Shown: positions 36,937 to 47,149, counted from the stretch's first letter. The stretch is 64,000 nucleotides of DNA from Pandoraea fibrosis (GCF_000807775.2 NZ_CP047385.1:558001-622000); one strand, 5' to 3'. Notes: generated by a model not told the origin, from the letters alone. Numbers and translations are program-made.

Positions 36937-37263
36937 TCAGGCCGCCGGTTTGTTCGACAGGCACGACTTCATGAAGGCTTTGCGATCGTCGCCTTTCTTG
37001 TCGGCGGCTTGCGCATTACACGTCTTCATCTTTTCCTGCTGGGTCGGCTTGGCGGCGGCGGCTGGCTTGCTCGACAGGCAGTCCTTCATGAACGCCTTGC
37101 GATCGTCACCCTTCTTGTCGCCTGCCTGCGTATTGCAGGTGCTCATCTTGTTCTGTTGGGAATTGGCTGCCTTGGGAGCTGGCGCCGGGGCGGCCGTTTG
37201 GGCGAACACGGGCGATGCGAGCAGCGGGGATACCAGAAGCCATGCAGCGAGTGCTTTTTTCAT
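36937..37263 (-). CDS. PsiF-family repeat protein, exported
   Basis: 108 residues. Signal peptide 'MKKALAAWLLVSPLLASPVF' then AQ. Two copies of the PsiF repeat follow: 'NKMSTCNTQAGDKKGDDRKA' with 'FMKDCLS', and 'EKMKTCNAQAADKKGDDRKA' with 'FMKSCLS', each with two Cys. PsiF was named as phosphate-starvation-inducible in E. coli; its function is unknown. Upstream there is a sigma-70-like promoter but no full Pho box. It interrupts the usual hprK-rapZ adjacency. Confidence 0.88.
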   Translation of the reverse strand: MKKALAAWLLVSPLLASPVFAQTAAPAPAPKAANSQQNKMSTCNTQAGDKKGDDRKAFMKDCLSSKPAAAAKPTQQEKMKTCNAQAADKKGDDRKAFMKSCLSNKPAA

Positions 37264-37311
37264 GATCGTCTCTCCATAAGGTCGACACGCACGGGAAGGG
37301 ACCGCGTGGCG

Positions 37312-37340
37312 ATTACAACATGAAAGAAAACGCGCCGCAA
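37312..37340 (-). promoter_or_regulatory. Promoter of psiF, overlapping the hprK terminator hairpin
   Basis: On the minus strand TTGCGG (37340-37335) and TGTAAT (37317-37312) are exactly 17 bases apart, about 48 bases before the psiF ATG. The -35 lies within the stem CGCCGC / GCGGCG (37333-37338, 37345-37350), which is followed by TTTTCTTT and may end the hprK transcript. Confidence 0.6.
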
Positions 37341-37421
37341 TCGCGCGGCGTTGACAGAAAAAAGCAGAAATTGCGGTAAACCCCGGCGTTTTGGGCAACG
37401 ACCGGCGTTACCCGTGGGGGT

Positions 37422-38387
37422 TCAGAGCAGCTTGCCCTGCATGCCGTCCGGGTCCTGCATGGCTTGCCGCTGGCGTTCCATGAAGTCCTTGAGGGTATCG
37501 ATGCCGCGCAGTTGCAGGATCGTATTGCGCACGGCGGCTTCGACCAGCACGGCGAGGTTTCGCCCGGCGGCCACTTGCAGGATGACCTTGTTGATGGGCA
37601 GGCCCAGGACATCCACCGTCTGCGCTTCGAGCGGCAGGCGCTGGAATTCGCCATCGGGGCGGCGCACCAGTTGAACGATCAGCTTGAGCTTCATCTTCCG
37701 GCGCACTGCCGTTTCACCGAAGATCGTCTTGATGTCGAGCAGGCCGAGTCCGCGTACTTCCAGCAGGTTTTGCAGCAGCGGCGGGCACCGGCCTTCAACG
37801 AAATCCGGTCCGAGACGCACGAAATCGACGGCATCGTCTGCCACCAGCCCATGACCCCGGCTGATCAGTTCCAGGCCGAGTTCGCTCTTGCCCAGGCCGG
37901 AGTCGCCGGTGAGCAGCACGCCCATGCCCAGAATGTCGAGAAACACGCCGTGCATCGTGCATCGTGGCGCGAACACACGCGAAATGTACAGACGCAGGCT
38001 GTCGATGACGGCCGCCGTCGACATCGGCGTGGTGAACAGCGGGGTAGATGAACGGGTACAGCGCAGCACCAGATCGGGCGGGGCTTCGAGGCCATCGGCC
38101 ACGACGAGAAACGGTGGCTCGAGCGCAATTACCTCGCCCATATGACGCTTACGATTTTCGTCCGTCAGGCGCTGGTAGTAACGCAGTTCGGCCTCACCCA
38201 GCACCTGAATCCGGTTCGGGTGGATGAGGTTCAGGTGACCGACGAGGTCGGCGCTTGACGTGGCGGTGGCGACGCTCTCGGGCGTGAAACCGCGCTCCCA
38301 TCCCTCATGGCCGGTCAGCCACGACAAACGAAGCGTGGCGGCGTTGTCGTCGAAAATGCTTTGCGCGTTGATGCCGGTCAGTTCCAC
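37422..38387 (-). CDS. hprK: HPr kinase/phosphorylase
   Basis: 321 residues. N-terminal domain then the kinase domain with Walker A '[20 protein letters not shown]' (about 158-177) and '[14 protein letters not shown]'; the K3-loop signature '[20 protein letters not shown]' is present. It phosphorylates HPr on Ser in response to metabolite state. In betaproteobacteria it belongs to a regulatory PTS that lacks sugar transporters and sits with ptsN and rpoN, as here. Ends 158 bases before psiF. Confidence 0.94.
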   Translation of the reverse strand: MELTGINAQSIFDDNAATLRLSWLTGHEGWERGFTPESVATATSSADLVGHLNLIHPNRIQVLGEAELRYYQRLTDENRKRHMGEVIALEPPFLVVADGLEAPPDLVLRCTRSSTPLFTTPMSTAAVIDSLRLYISRVFAPRCTMHGVFLDILGMGVLLTGDSGLGKSELGLELISRGHGLVADDAVDFVRLGPDFVEGRCPPLLQNLLEVRGLGLLDIKTIFGETAVRRKMKLKLIVQLVRRPDGEFQRLPLEAQTVDVLGLPINKVILQVAAGRNLAVLVEAAVRNTILQLRGIDTLKDFMERQRQAMQDPDGMQGKLL

Positions 38388-38464
38388 CGCGTCGCCTCGT
38401 TCGGTTGGGTGTGGGAGCTACGAATTCTCGGATGTTCGCGGCGGATACCGGCGCAAGCGCCGGC

Positions 38465-38920
38465 TCAGGGCTGCCAGTTGGCGAGTGCGGCGTGGATCTC
38501 GTCGGCACTCGGCGCGTGGGTCAACGTCTCGCGCATCGCGCGATCGGAGAGCAACTGGGCAATTTCGGAAAGAATCTCAAGATGTTGCTGCGTTGCCTGC
38601 TCCGGTACCAGCAGGAAGAACAGCAGGGACACCGGCTGGCTGTCGGGCGCTTCGAAGGGAATCGGGTCATCGAGGCGCACGAAGGCGGCCATCGGATGCT
38701 TGAGGCCCTTGATTCGGCCATGTGGAATGGCCACGCCTTCGCCCAGTCCGGTCGAGCCGAGACGCTCGCGTGCGAACAGATTGTCGGTCACAAGCGCGCG
38801 CGACAGGCCGGCATTGTTTTCGAAAAGTAGCCCGGCTTGCTCGAAGACGCGCTTCTTGCTGGTGACTGACAGTCCAAGCAGGATGTTGGACGCAGGTAAG
38901 AGTTTGACTAAACGGTTCAT
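38465..38920 (-). CDS. ptsN: Nitrogen-regulatory PTS enzyme IIA (PtsN)
   Basis: 151 residues. The phosphorylated His is in 'GEGVAIPHGRIKGLKHPMAA', followed by 'FVRLDDPIPFEAPDSQPVSL' and 'LFFLLVPEQATQQHLEILSE'. PtsN relays PTS phosphorylation to potassium and nitrogen/carbon control. Start at 'MNRLVKLLPASNILLGL' (38920). Between hpf and hprK; a terminator at 39031-39053 precedes it, so ptsN-hprK may be transcribed from their own promoter. Confidence 0.94.
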   Translation of the reverse strand: MNRLVKLLPASNILLGLSVTSKKRVFEQAGLLFENNAGLSRALVTDNLFARERLGSTGLGEGVAIPHGRIKGLKHPMAAFVRLDDPIPFEAPDSQPVSLLFFLLVPEQATQQHLEILSEIAQLLSDRAMRETLTHAPSADEIHAALANWQP

Positions 38921-39030
38921 CTTGTAATGCGGGCGAACGCTGAGTCGCCCTCCAACCCCCGATTGACCACGCATTATAGACCACCCGCCGCAGCGGCCGC
39001 GGCAATCCACGGAACTTGGCGGAACCATAC

Positions 39031-39053
39031 AAAAGGGGCCGTTCAACGGCCCC
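39031..39053 (-). terminator. Terminator after hpf
   Basis: GGGGCCGTT (39035-39043) / AACGGCCCC (39045-39053 with one shared base region), 9-bp stem and a very short loop; on the minus strand followed by TTTTG. Lies between hpf and ptsN. Confidence 0.7.
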
Positions 39054-39156
39054 GCGGTGGGTGATGCCAGACTTATGACAGACGCGTGTGCGCTCGGGTG
39101 GTTCCGTGCGATTTCACGAGGCTGTCAGTCAATGCGACTACCACGCCCGGACAGAC

Positions 39157-39510
39157 TCATTGCAGCGGTTCCGCCTCGGGAGGTTGCTGGTGCTTGAGGG
39201 CCTCGCGACCGTGATCCTGAACCTTGTCCTTGTATTGCATTACCTTGCGGTCGAGCATGTCGATCAGCTTGTCGATGGCGGCATACATATTCTCGTCACA
39301 CTTCTCGACGAAAATTTCCTTGCCCTTGAGATACACGGTGACGCTAGCAATCTGGCGTCCGGCCTTCTCCTTGGTCTTGTCGACAGATAGGATCACCTCG
39401 GCGCCAATGAGCTGGTCGAAATGCCTCAACACGCGTTCGAGCTTGTTGACGACAAATTCGCGCAGTGACGGCGTGAGTTCGAGGTGATGTCCACTGATCT
39501 TCAGATTCAT
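39157..39510 (-). CDS. hpf: Ribosome hibernation promoting factor, short form
   Basis: 117 residues, single S30AE domain: '[20 protein letters not shown]', '[20 protein letters not shown]', '[20 protein letters not shown]' and '[17 protein letters not shown]'. The absence of the C-terminal dimerisation domain makes it the short Hpf type, which promotes 100S dimers together with other factors. It lies directly downstream of rpoN. Confidence 0.94.
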   Translation of the reverse strand: MNLKISGHHLELTPSLREFVVNKLERVLRHFDQLIGAEVILSVDKTKEKAGRQIASVTVYLKGKEIFVEKCDENMYAAIDKLIDMLDRKVMQYKDKVQDHGREALKHQQPPEAEPLQ

Positions 39511-39652
39511 AGCTGCTCTCCTTGCTGAAATGCCGAAGTGCAGGCCGCGTCATGAGCGACGCTGGCTAGCGGGAGTGCGAGCCATTGACGTGACGCAATG
39601 TCGCACTGCGGCGTTATGCCCCAGCGAGCCAACATGGCGCACCAGGACCGTC

Positions 39653-41140
39653 CTACAAAGATTTGCGCAAGTTCACTGCGGGGATTCGCATGGCCTCGCG
39701 GTATTTCGCGACGGTGCGCCGCGCTACCACGAACCCTTGCTCTGCCAGCAGTTCCGCGATACGGCTGTCGGAAAGGGGGCTCTGCGGGTCTTCTGCTCCT
39801 ATGAGTTGCTTGATGAGTGCGCGGATGGCGGTCGATGACGCTGCGCCCCCGGCTTCCGTTGCCACATGTGAACCAAAAAAGTACTTCAGCTCAAAGGTTC
39901 CGAATGGAGTGAGCATGTACTTACTGGTAGTCACGCGTGAAATCGTGGATTCGTGTAAACCCAGCGTATCAGCAATCTCGCGTAAAACCAAGGGCCGCAT
40001 GCCGATTTCGCCGTGCGTGAAGAAGTTCTTTTGACGCTCGACAATCGCCTGCGCCACGCGCAGGATCGTATCGAAGCGCTGCTGAATGTTTTTGATCAGC
40101 CAGCGCGCTTCCTGAAGCTGCTGCTGCAAGTTGCCGGTGCCCGGATCGTTGCGGTTATTGCGCAGAATGCGCGCGTACATCTCGTTGATGCGCAGGCGCG
40201 GCATGACGTCGGGATTCAGCTCTGCGGTCCAGCCGCTGCCCTGTCTGCGCACGAGCACATCGGGGATGACGTAATCGGCCTGAGGCGAACCATAGGCGGC
40301 GCCGGGGAACGGGTCGAGCGAGCGAATCAGTTGATGGGCGGCACGCAAGCTGTCTTCGCTCACGCCCAGCAGGCGGCGCAGGCGAGTGTAATCGCGGGCG
40401 GCGAGCAGTTCCAGGTGATCGCTGACGATACGCAGCGAGAGCGTGCGAACGCTGCTCGCGGGCAGGCGCTGGAGTTGCAGGCGCAGGCATTCCGCCGGAC
40501 CGCGGGCCCCCACGCCCGCGGGGTCGAAGCTTTGCAGCAGGGCAAGCGCGGCGTTGATCTCTTCCGTTTCCAGCGCCAGCTCTTCGGGCATTTCTGCCTC
40601 GATGTCGTCGAGCGTGGTGCCGAGATAGCCGTCTTCGTCGAGCGATTCGATCAGGAATGCCACCAGCGCACGGTCGCGCGGCGCGGCTTTGGTCAGGCGC
40701 AACTGCGCCAGCAGGTGTTCGCGAAGATTGGGATGGTCGACGTGCAATTGCGGACGCGCGTTGTCGTCGTCGTCCGAGGCGTTGCCCGAGCGAGCGAAGT
40801 CGTTCAGGCTCCAGTCGCTGCCGTTGTCTTGCGCGTTGTCGTCGAAGCGGGCTTCGCCGTCGAGTTCGCGGGCTTCATCGCGGCCGTTGGCGGGTTCGGA
40901 GCCGTCGTTCGTATGACTGGCCGACGTGCTCCGCTCGTTGCGCAACGACCCGTCCGTGCCCACACGTACCGAGCCCGCGAGCCAATCGTCCTCGCGTTCG
41001 AGCATCGGGTTCTGGGTGAGGGCGTGCTCGACTTCCTGCTGAAGTTCGAGCGTAGACAGTTGCAACAACCGGATCGATTGCTGCAACTGCGGCGTGAGGG
41101 TCAGGTGCTGCGAGGTGCGGAGTTGAAGAGTCGGTTTCAT
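39653..41140 (-). CDS. rpoN: RNA polymerase sigma-54 factor
   Basis: 495 residues. Region I '[20 protein letters not shown]', an acidic linker region II (about residues 50-130), the core-binding domain, and the DNA-binding end with the HTH '[20 protein letters not shown]' and the RpoN box '[15 protein letters not shown]'. It needs AAA+ activators and serves nitrogen, motility and other genes. Start at 'MKPTLQLR' (41140) rather than six codons upstream, in line with other RpoN proteins. lptB lies 94 bases upstream, the standard order. Confidence 0.96.
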   Translation of the reverse strand: MKPTLQLRTSQHLTLTPQLQQSIRLLQLSTLELQQEVEHALTQNPMLEREDDWLAGSVRVGTDGSLRNERSTSASHTNDGSEPANGRDEARELDGEARFDDNAQDNGSDWSLNDFARSGNASDDDDNARPQLHVDHPNLREHLLAQLRLTKAAPRDRALVAFLIESLDEDGYLGTTLDDIEAEMPEELALETEEINAALALLQSFDPAGVGARGPAECLRLQLQRLPASSVRTLSLRIVSDHLELLAARDYTRLRRLLGVSEDSLRAAHQLIRSLDPFPGAAYGSPQADYVIPDVLVRRQGSGWTAELNPDVMPRLRINEMYARILRNNRNDPGTGNLQQQLQEARWLIKNIQQRFDTILRVAQAIVERQKNFFTHGEIGMRPLVLREIADTLGLHESTISRVTTSKYMLTPFGTFELKYFFGSHVATEAGGAASSTAIRALIKQLIGAEDPQSPLSDSRIAELLAEQGFVVARRTVAKYREAMRIPAVNLRKSL

Positions 41141-41234
41141 AGCGTGTCTCGCCTTCATTGTAGAGGCTTTGTCACGCCAGCGGAACCGGCCCTGTCCCCT
41201 ATCGGAGGCAGGGTTTACATGCGAAAAATTAGCT

Positions 41235-42038
41235 TTACATCCGGAAATTTTCGCCCAGATACACGCGCCGGACGCTTTCGTCGGCCACGATCTGGTCAGG
41301 CGTGCCGGCGGCGAGCACCGAGCCTTCGCTGATGATGTAGGCGTGATCGCAGATACCGAGCGTCTCGCGCACGTTGTGGTCGGTAATCAGGACACCGATG
41401 CCACGATCCTTCAGGAATCGCACGATCCGCTGGATTTCCAGCACGGCGATCGGATCGACGCCCGCAAATGGTTCGTCCAGCAAAATAAAGCGCGGCTGCG
41501 TGGCCAGGGCGCGGGCGATTTCCACGCGGCGGCGCTCGCCGCCCGAGAGCGACATGGCCGGATTCTCGCGCAGATGGCTGACCTGCAACTCGTCGAGCAG
41601 CGCTTCAATACGGCGATCGATTTCGTCTCGCTTGAGCGGTTTGCCCTGCGCATCGAGCTGCAATTCGAGCACGGCGCGGATATTGTCCTCGACCGTGAGC
41701 TTGCGAAAGACCGACGCTTCCTGCGGCAAATACGAGACTCCCATGCGAGCGCGCTCGTGAATCGGCAGTTCGCTGATCAGGTTGCCGTCGAGCTGAATCT
41801 CGCCGTCGTCGGCCGGCACGAGGCCCACGATCATGTAGAACGACGTTGTCTTGCCGGCACCGTTCGGGCCCAGCAGACCCACGACTTCGCCGCTTTTTAC
41901 ATCCAGCGAGACGTCCTTGACGACGGTACGGGCACCGTATTGCTTCTTGAGCGAGCGCACGACGAGTGCGCTCGGCTTGCCCGCTTGGCCGAAGCCGGGG
42001 TTGATGGTCGAAGCGTTGCTGTTGGCAGAATTACTCAC
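41235..42038 (-). CDS. lptB: LPS export ABC transporter ATPase LptB
   Basis: 267 residues. Walker A '[20 protein letters not shown]', Q-loop '[20 protein letters not shown]', signature '[20 protein letters not shown]', Walker B '[20 protein letters not shown]' and H-loop '[20 protein letters not shown]'. It powers LPS transport from the inner membrane with LptFG. The likely start is GTG at 42038, overlapping the last 8 bases of lptA; the 37-residue extension upstream of it is the lptA gene read in another frame. Confidence 0.94.
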   Translation of the reverse strand: MSNSANSNASTINPGFGQAGKPSALVVRSLKKQYGARTVVKDVSLDVKSGEVVGLLGPNGAGKTTSFYMIVGLVPADDGEIQLDGNLISELPIHERARMGVSYLPQEASVFRKLTVEDNIRAVLELQLDAQGKPLKRDEIDRRIEALLDELQVSHLRENPAMSLSGGERRRVEIARALATQPRFILLDEPFAGVDPIAVLEIQRIVRFLKDRGIGVLITDHNVRETLGICDHAYIISEGSVLAAGTPDQIVADESVRRVYLGENFRM

Positions 42039-42732
42039 GCGGATTCCCAATGCTTTTTGAGGGAGACAGCGGCGGCAGATCGCCCTTGGGGGCGGGGGCG
42101 GCCGGCTTGCTCGCGCCGCCGGGCTGCGCCTGATTCGCCCCTGTCGCATTGCGCGGGGCGAGCGTGGCGCGCACGCGGCCGTTCGGATTGTTGGCGTTGA
42201 CCTGATCGGCGCCGCTGTTCGCGGTATAGACCTCGTTATACGTGTCGTAAGTAATCACGCTGCCGTGGATCTCGTCGAGCACCCGGGTGCCGCCGGCCAG
42301 ACGCTTGAGCGTGGCTTGCGTGGTGAGCGTGGCGACTTCGGTCTTGCCGTTGTAGTAAATCGTCTGGCCCCAGCCGTCGATGTACTCGTCGAGGCCGTCG
42401 CGCTTCTGGCGCATATAGGCGAGCGGGCCGCCTGGCTTGTAATACGCCGTGGCGTACTGATAACCCTCCGGATCCTGAGTCACTTCGACGCGATCGGCCT
42501 TGAGGAGAATCGTCCCCTTGGTCATCGTCACGTTGCCGGTGAAGATGTTGACCTGCTTGAGGTCGTCATAGCTCATGTGGTCCGACTCGATGTTGAGCGG
42601 CTTGTCGCGGTCGGCGCGCTCGGCATGGGCGAGCGGCGACACGAGTGCACCGAGCACGGCGAAGGCGGTGGCCAGCGCGCGCAGTGCGCGCATCGACAGG
42701 AAAACGGGTCGCGGGTTGCGGCGATCGGTCAT
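42031..42732 (-). CDS. lptA: LPS transport periplasmic protein LptA
   Basis: 233 residues. A signal peptide ending 'SPLAHAERA' is followed by an OstA-type beta-jellyroll: '[20 protein letters not shown]', '[20 protein letters not shown]', '[15 protein letters not shown]'-like strands at '[14 protein letters not shown]', and '[18 protein letters not shown]'. The last 45 residues are Pro/Ala-rich. It bridges LptC to the outer-membrane LptD. It overlaps lptC by 4 bases (ATGA) and lptB by 8. Confidence 0.92.
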   Translation of the reverse strand: MTDRRNPRPVFLSMRALRALATAFAVLGALVSPLAHAERADRDKPLNIESDHMSYDDLKQVNIFTGNVTMTKGTILLKADRVEVTQDPEGYQYATAYYKPGGPLAYMRQKRDGLDEYIDGWGQTIYYNGKTEVATLTTQATLKRLAGGTRVLDEIHGSVITYDTYNEVYTANSGADQVNANNPNGRVRATLAPRNATGANQAQPGGASKPAAPAPKGDLPPLSPSKSIGNPRE

Positions 42733-43388
42733 GGGGTCTTGGAGCCCTGTTTAGTCTGGGGTGGCGCGCTTGGCGCGGCGGGCGGCGCCGGGCGCTTGCT
42801 GCCCATTTCCGCCGGCTGGATCGTGCCGTGAACATTGCCGAGCAATTGTACGGCGCGCGAGATGTTATTGAAAATCATGCCGTCGCCGAACATCACCGAC
42901 GATCCACGGTAGAGCTGAACCGGCAGTTCCGTGCGCACGATGTCTTCGTTCACGAGGACCTGGAAGTGTTCGGACAGCGCGCGCATTTCCGGATCGCGCG
43001 GACCCGCCTGACGCACCACCACGGCATCGTCGTACATATCGACGATGGACATGTCGGCGTTGAGCGTGCCGCGCTTGCTCGTGGCGGTCACTTCCGGCTG
43101 ATCCGGCGTGAACGCGCGCACGGCGGGCATTTTCAGCGCCGTTGTCTGGTCGTCTTCGTAATGCGTCATGTGAACCGCATTGATCCGGTATTGCGTGAGC
43201 CCGCTCGCCGACAGCGTGGAAATGCTCATGTCGTCGGCGTAGTAATCGGGAATGTGCTGCTTCACATACGGCGCGCGATCGGCGTCGGACGGCAGCGTGC
43301 GTTGCACGAGCCAGTACGTGCCGGCAGCCAGGCTGGCCAGCACCACGACGGCGATCAGGGAGGCAGGCGAGACGCGTTGATTGGCCAT
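42729..43388 (-). CDS. lptC: LPS export system protein LptC
   Basis: 219 residues. One N-terminal membrane helix ('PASLIAVVVLASLAAGTYWL') then a periplasmic LptC domain: 'PDYYADDMSISTLSASGLTQ', 'YRINAVHMTHYEDDQTTALK' and 'FQVLVNEDIVRTELPVQLYR'. Receives LPS from LptBFG and passes it to LptA. ATG at 43388; 23 bases after kdsC. Confidence 0.92.
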   Translation of the reverse strand: MANQRVSPASLIAVVVLASLAAGTYWLVQRTLPSDADRAPYVKQHIPDYYADDMSISTLSASGLTQYRINAVHMTHYEDDQTTALKMPAVRAFTPDQPEVTATSKRGTLNADMSIVDMYDDAVVVRQAGPRDPEMRALSEHFQVLVNEDIVRTELPVQLYRGSSVMFGDGMIFNNISRAVQLLGNVHGTIQPAEMGSKRPAPPAAPSAPPQTKQGSKTP

Positions 43389-43411
43389 GAGTGATCGGCT
43401 TCCTCTGCGCG

Positions 43412-43999
43412 TCAGGCCAGCGCGTCTGCGAGCAGGGCGTCGTAGCGTCCCTGAGCGCGCAGGATGAAGTCGCACAGCTCACGCACGGCGCCTTCACCGC
43501 CACGCGTGCTCGCCATCCAGTGGCAGCGGGCCTTCACTTCGGTGTGAGCATTTGCCGGGCACGCCGCAAAGCCTACGCGGGTAAGTACCGGCAGATCGGG
43601 CCAATCGTCACCGATATGTCCGCACGTTTCGGCCGTTACCGACAGCTTGGCGCAGAGATCCTCGAACGCAGCACGCTTGTCGTGCACGCCCTGATAGACA
43701 TGGGCGACGCGAAGATCCGCCGCACGCTTGGCGACGATGTCGGACTGGCGCCCGGTAATGATGGCGGTGACGATACCGGCCTCGGCGAGCAGCTTCAGGC
43801 CGTGACCGTCGAGCGAATCGAACGTCTTGATGACCTCGCCGGCCGGGCCGTAGCGCAGGCCGCCGTCGGTGAGCACACCGTCGACGTCGAAAATCATCAC
43901 ACGCAGGCGCGCGGCGCGCGCGATGGCGTCGGCCGTGTCGGATACGTTCACTGGCGTGGATTGGGCGATACTGGGTTGACTCATGGGCAAGAGACTCAC
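43412..43999 (-). CDS. kdsC: 3-deoxy-D-manno-octulosonate 8-phosphate phosphatase
   Basis: About 195 residues, HAD superfamily. Motif I 'MIFDVDGVLTDGGLRYGPAG', motif II 'AIITGRQSDIVAKRAADLRV', and 'GHIGDDWPDLPVLTRVGFA' for metal binding. It removes phosphate from Kdo-8-P in LPS inner-core synthesis. The start may be GTG at 43999, overlapping the kdsD stop as GTGA with AAGG four bases before it, or ATG at 43984 with a poorer site. The next gene is lptC. Confidence 0.93.
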   Translation of the reverse strand: MSLLPMSQPSIAQSTPVNVSDTADAIARAARLRVMIFDVDGVLTDGGLRYGPAGEVIKTFDSLDGHGLKLLAEAGIVTAIITGRQSDIVAKRAADLRVAHVYQGVHDKRAAFEDLCAKLSVTAETCGHIGDDWPDLPVLTRVGFAACPANAHTEVKARCHWMASTRGGEGAVRELCDFILRAQGRYDALLADALA

Positions 44000-44976
44000 A
44001 CGACCTTGGCGGCGAACAGGTCGTGCACGTTCAGCGCACCGACGAGGCGGTCGTTCTCGGTCACGAGGAGTTGCGTGATGCCGAAACGCTCCATCAGCTC
44101 GGCGGCTTCGGCGGCGAGCTGATCGGGACCGATGGTGCGCGGGCTGGCCTTCATGACGTCGGCCAGCGTGAGCGTGGTGAAATCGAGGGTACGTTTGAAC
44201 AATCTACGCAGATCGCCGTCGGTAAAGATACCCACGACGCGATCGTCGGCATCGACAATGGCCGTCATGCCCAGGCCCTTTGCTGTCATTTCGAGCAGGG
44301 CGTCGGACAGGCTGGCATCGGAGCGTACCCGCGGAATGCGTTCCCCGGTACGCATGACATCGCGCACGAAGGTGAGCAGGCGTCGGCCGAGCGCGCCGCC
44401 CGGGTGCGAGCGGGCAAAGTCCTCTGCGCCGAACCCGCGGGCGTCGAGCAGCGTGACGGCCAGTGCATCGCCGAGGGCGAGGGCTGCCGTGGTGCTGGCG
44501 GTGGGCGCGAGCCCCAGCGGGCAGGCTTCGCGGTCCACGTGCGCGTCGAGGTGCACATTGGACAGGCGACCGAGGCTGGAGTTGGCGTTGCCGGTCATGG
44601 CGATGAGTTTCGCGCCAATGCGCTTTATCATCGGGAGAATGCTGACGAGTTCGCCCGTTTCCCCGGAGTTCGACAGGGCGACGACGACATCGTCGGCCGT
44701 GATCATGCCCAGGTCGCCGTGGCTGGCTTCGGCGGGGTGAACGAAGAATGCGGGGGTGCCGGTGCTGGCGAAAGTGGCGGCCAGCTTGCGGCCGATGTGA
44801 CCGGATTTTCCCATCCCGGTGACGACCACACGTCCGCGGCAGTCGAGCAGCAGCGAGACCGCTTCGGAGAAGCTGTCGTCGAGGTGCGCGGAGACGCGTT
44901 CGATGGCGTCGGCTTCCGTGCGCAACACCTCCCGGGCGACCTCGAGTGCCCGGCCTGGATTGATTTTCGCTATCAT
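43996..44976 (-). CDS. kdsD: Arabinose-5-phosphate isomerase (KpsF/GutQ family)
   Basis: 326 residues. A SIS domain with 'GRVVVTGMGKSGHIGRKLAA' and 'TFASTGTPAFFVHPAEASHG' plus 'DLGMI' holds the isomerase site; two CBS domains follow (about 210-326), ending 'ITQLLVTENDRLVGALNVHD'. It makes D-arabinose-5-P from ribulose-5-P for Kdo synthesis. First gene of the kdsD-kdsC-lptC-lptA-lptB-rpoN cluster. Divergent from the antiporter gene at 45167. Confidence 0.94.
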   Translation of the reverse strand: MIAKINPGRALEVAREVLRTEADAIERVSAHLDDSFSEAVSLLLDCRGRVVVTGMGKSGHIGRKLAATFASTGTPAFFVHPAEASHGDLGMITADDVVVALSNSGETGELVSILPMIKRIGAKLIAMTGNANSSLGRLSNVHLDAHVDREACPLGLAPTASTTAALALGDALAVTLLDARGFGAEDFARSHPGGALGRRLLTFVRDVMRTGERIPRVRSDASLSDALLEMTAKGLGMTAIVDADDRVVGIFTDGDLRRLFKRTLDFTTLTLADVMKASPRTIGPDQLAAEAAELMERFGITQLLVTENDRLVGALNVHDLFAAKVV

Positions 44977-45166
44977 GCGCGGAGTATATCAAAACGGACG
45001 CGGCGCCGAGGACAGCCGCGCCAGGCCTGGCCCCGCAGCGTTCGTGCCGTCTCAGGATGCGGCCCGCTCCCTCCTCGGATGCCGCTTCACGGACGCAATC
45101 TGGCACGGCACTTGCATGATGAGTGCCGCGCCCATTCGGATTCACTCAGGAAACCCACCTTAGCCG

Positions 45167-47149
45167 ATGGCATCACCGCTCGAACTCACTCTCGTTCTGT
45201 TGTTTGCCGCCTGCGTCGGGGTGGTGCTGTTCCGCATGCTCCATTTGCCGCCGATGCTTGGCTATCTGAGCGTGGGCATCGTGATTGGCCCGCACGCGCT
45301 GGGGCTGGCTTCCGATTCGCAACGCGTGCAGTACCTCGCGGAGTTCGGCGTTGTCTTTCTGATGTTCTCCATCGGCATCGAATTTTCGTTACCCAAGCTC
45401 AAGAGCATGCGTCGCGTGGTGCTGGGGCTCGGGGTGTCTCAGGTCCTGGGGACATTGCTCGTCGCGATCGGGCTGGGCGCGGTCGTCAACCTGTTCTGGT
45501 CGTTCTCGTGGCAGGCGTCGGTGGCGCTTGGCGGCGCGCTCGCCATGTCGTCGACGGCCATCGTCACCAAGATGCTGGCAGAGCGTCTGGAACTGGAGAC
45601 GGAGCACGGCCGCAACATCATGGGCGTGCTGCTGTTTCAGGATCTGGCCGTGGTGCCGTTGCTGATCGTGATTTCCGCGCTTGGCGGCAATTCGAAGGCG
45701 TTGGTGCTGGCGTTGTCGCTGGCGGCGCTCAAGATCACGGGCGCGCTGGCGCTGCTGCTGTGGGTCGGGCAGAAGCTGGTGGGCCGCTGGTTCCACATCG
45801 TGGCGGCGCGGCGCTCGCAAGAGCTGTTCATGCTCAACCTGCTGCTGCTCACGCTCGGCCTTGCCTACATCACCGAACACCTTGGGTTGTCGATGGCGCT
45901 GGGCGCGTTCATCGCGGGCATGCTGATCGCGGAGACGCCGTTTCGCCATCAGGTGGAAGACGACATCAAGCCATTTCGCGACGTGCTGCTGGGTCTGTTC
46001 TTCATCACGACCGGGATGTTGCTCGACCCGGCCATCGTGATGAAGCAACCGCTGCTCGTGTTGTTGTTCTTCGTTGGCCCGCTGGTTGTCAAATTCACGC
46101 TGATCGCAGGTCTTGCACGCGTATTCGGCAGCCCGCCCGGCACGGCGATCCGTACCGGTCTCGGGCTGGCGCAGGCGGGCGAATTCGGCTTCGTGCTGCT
46201 CAATCTGGTGATCGACCGTCAACTGCTCGACCCATCGCTGTCGCAGGCGGTGCTGGCGGGCATGTTGCTCTCGATGCTGTGCGCGCCGTTTCTCATCATC
46301 AATGCCGACCGTATCGCCCTGCGCTTCGTCGCCAACGAATGGATGATGCAGTCGTTGCAGATGACGAAGATCGCTACGCAGAGCATCAAGACGTCGGGGC
46401 ACGTCATCATCTGCGGGTACGGCCGATGCGGTCAGAACCTTGCGCGCATGCTCGAACAGGAGGGCATCGGCTACGTGGCGCTCGACCTCGATCCGGATCG
46501 TGTCATGGAAGCGGCGAGTTCCGGCGAGACCGTGGTATTCGGCGACGCGGCCCGGCGCGAGGCGCTCGTCGCGGCGGGAATACACCGCGCCGCCGGTATC
46601 GTGGTGACCTACGACAGCACCCCGGCCGCGCTGAAGGTGCTTGCGCAGGTGCAGGCGCTGGAGCCCACGTTGCCGGTGGTCGTGCGCACGGTGGACGACA
46701 CGCACATCGACGACCTGATCGCCGCAGGCGCGACCGAAGTGGTGCCCGAGATCGTGGAGGGCAGCCTGATGTTGGCGTCGCACGCGCTGGTGCTGATGGG
46801 CGTGCCGATGCGCCGCGTGTTGCGCCGTGTGGCGCAGGCACGTAACGAGCGCTACAGCCTGCTGCGAGGCTATTTCCACGGCCTCGACGATGAAGACGAA
46901 GGCGGCGAGCGCGAGCAGGTCCGCCTGCAATCCGTGCCGCTCACCCTCAATGCCGACGCGGTCGGGCGCACGCTTGGCGAACTTCGGCTCGACAAGCTCG
47001 GCGTGACGGTCACGGCCATCCGCCGGCACGGCATCCGTGGCGTCGAGCCGGTGTCGGAGACGCGTCTGATGGCCGAAGACATCGTGGTGCTGCGTGGTTT
47101 GCCCGAGAAACTGGTCGCGGCCGAACAGCGGCTGTTGGGGCGCGAGTAA
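45167..47149 (+). CDS. CPA2-family cation:proton antiporter with TrkA domains (KefB/YbaL-like)
   Basis: 660 residues. About twelve membrane helices of the Na+/H+ exchanger fold ('LHLPPMLGYLSVGIVIGPHA', 'MSSTAIVTKMLAERLELETE', 'GRNIMGVLLFQDLAVVPLLI', 'LGLAQAGEFGFVLLNLVIDR'), then a RCK/TrkA-N nucleotide domain 'HVIICGYGRCGQNLARMLEQ' (about 408-427) and a TrkA-C domain near the end. Likely potassium or sodium efflux gated by a nucleotide or thiol ligand. No KefF/KefG-type ancillary gene lies next to it. Divergent from kdsD. Confidence 0.9.
   Translation: MASPLELTLVLLFAACVGVVLFRMLHLPPMLGYLSVGIVIGPHALGLASDSQRVQYLAEFGVVFLMFSIGIEFSLPKLKSMRRVVLGLGVSQVLGTLLVAIGLGAVVNLFWSFSWQASVALGGALAMSSTAIVTKMLAERLELETEHGRNIMGVLLFQDLAVVPLLIVISALGGNSKALVLALSLAALKITGALALLLWVGQKLVGRWFHIVAARRSQELFMLNLLLLTLGLAYITEHLGLSMALGAFIAGMLIAETPFRHQVEDDIKPFRDVLLGLFFITTGMLLDPAIVMKQPLLVLLFFVGPLVVKFTLIAGLARVFGSPPGTAIRTGLGLAQAGEFGFVLLNLVIDRQLLDPSLSQAVLAGMLLSMLCAPFLIINADRIALRFVANEWMMQSLQMTKIATQSIKTSGHVIICGYGRCGQNLARMLEQEGIGYVALDLDPDRVMEAASSGETVVFGDAARREALVAAGIHRAAGIVVTYDSTPAALKVLAQVQALEPTLPVVVRTVDDTHIDDLIAAGATEVVPEIVEGSLMLASHALVLMGVPMRRVLRRVAQARNERYSLLRGYFHGLDDEDEGGEREQVRLQSVPLTLNADAVGRTLGELRLDKLGVTVTAIRRHGIRGVEPVSETRLMAEDIVVLRGLPEKLVAAEQRLLGRE

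Noticed and set aside
37340..37372. Pho box before psiF
   Set aside because: Only one CTGTCAA half-site is visible on the minus strand; no second repeat 11 bases away.
44023..46845. 940-residue plus-strand frame over kdsD and the antiporter gene
   Set aside because: A GC-rich shadow: it runs antisense to kdsD and out of frame over the antiporter, both of which have clear family motifs.
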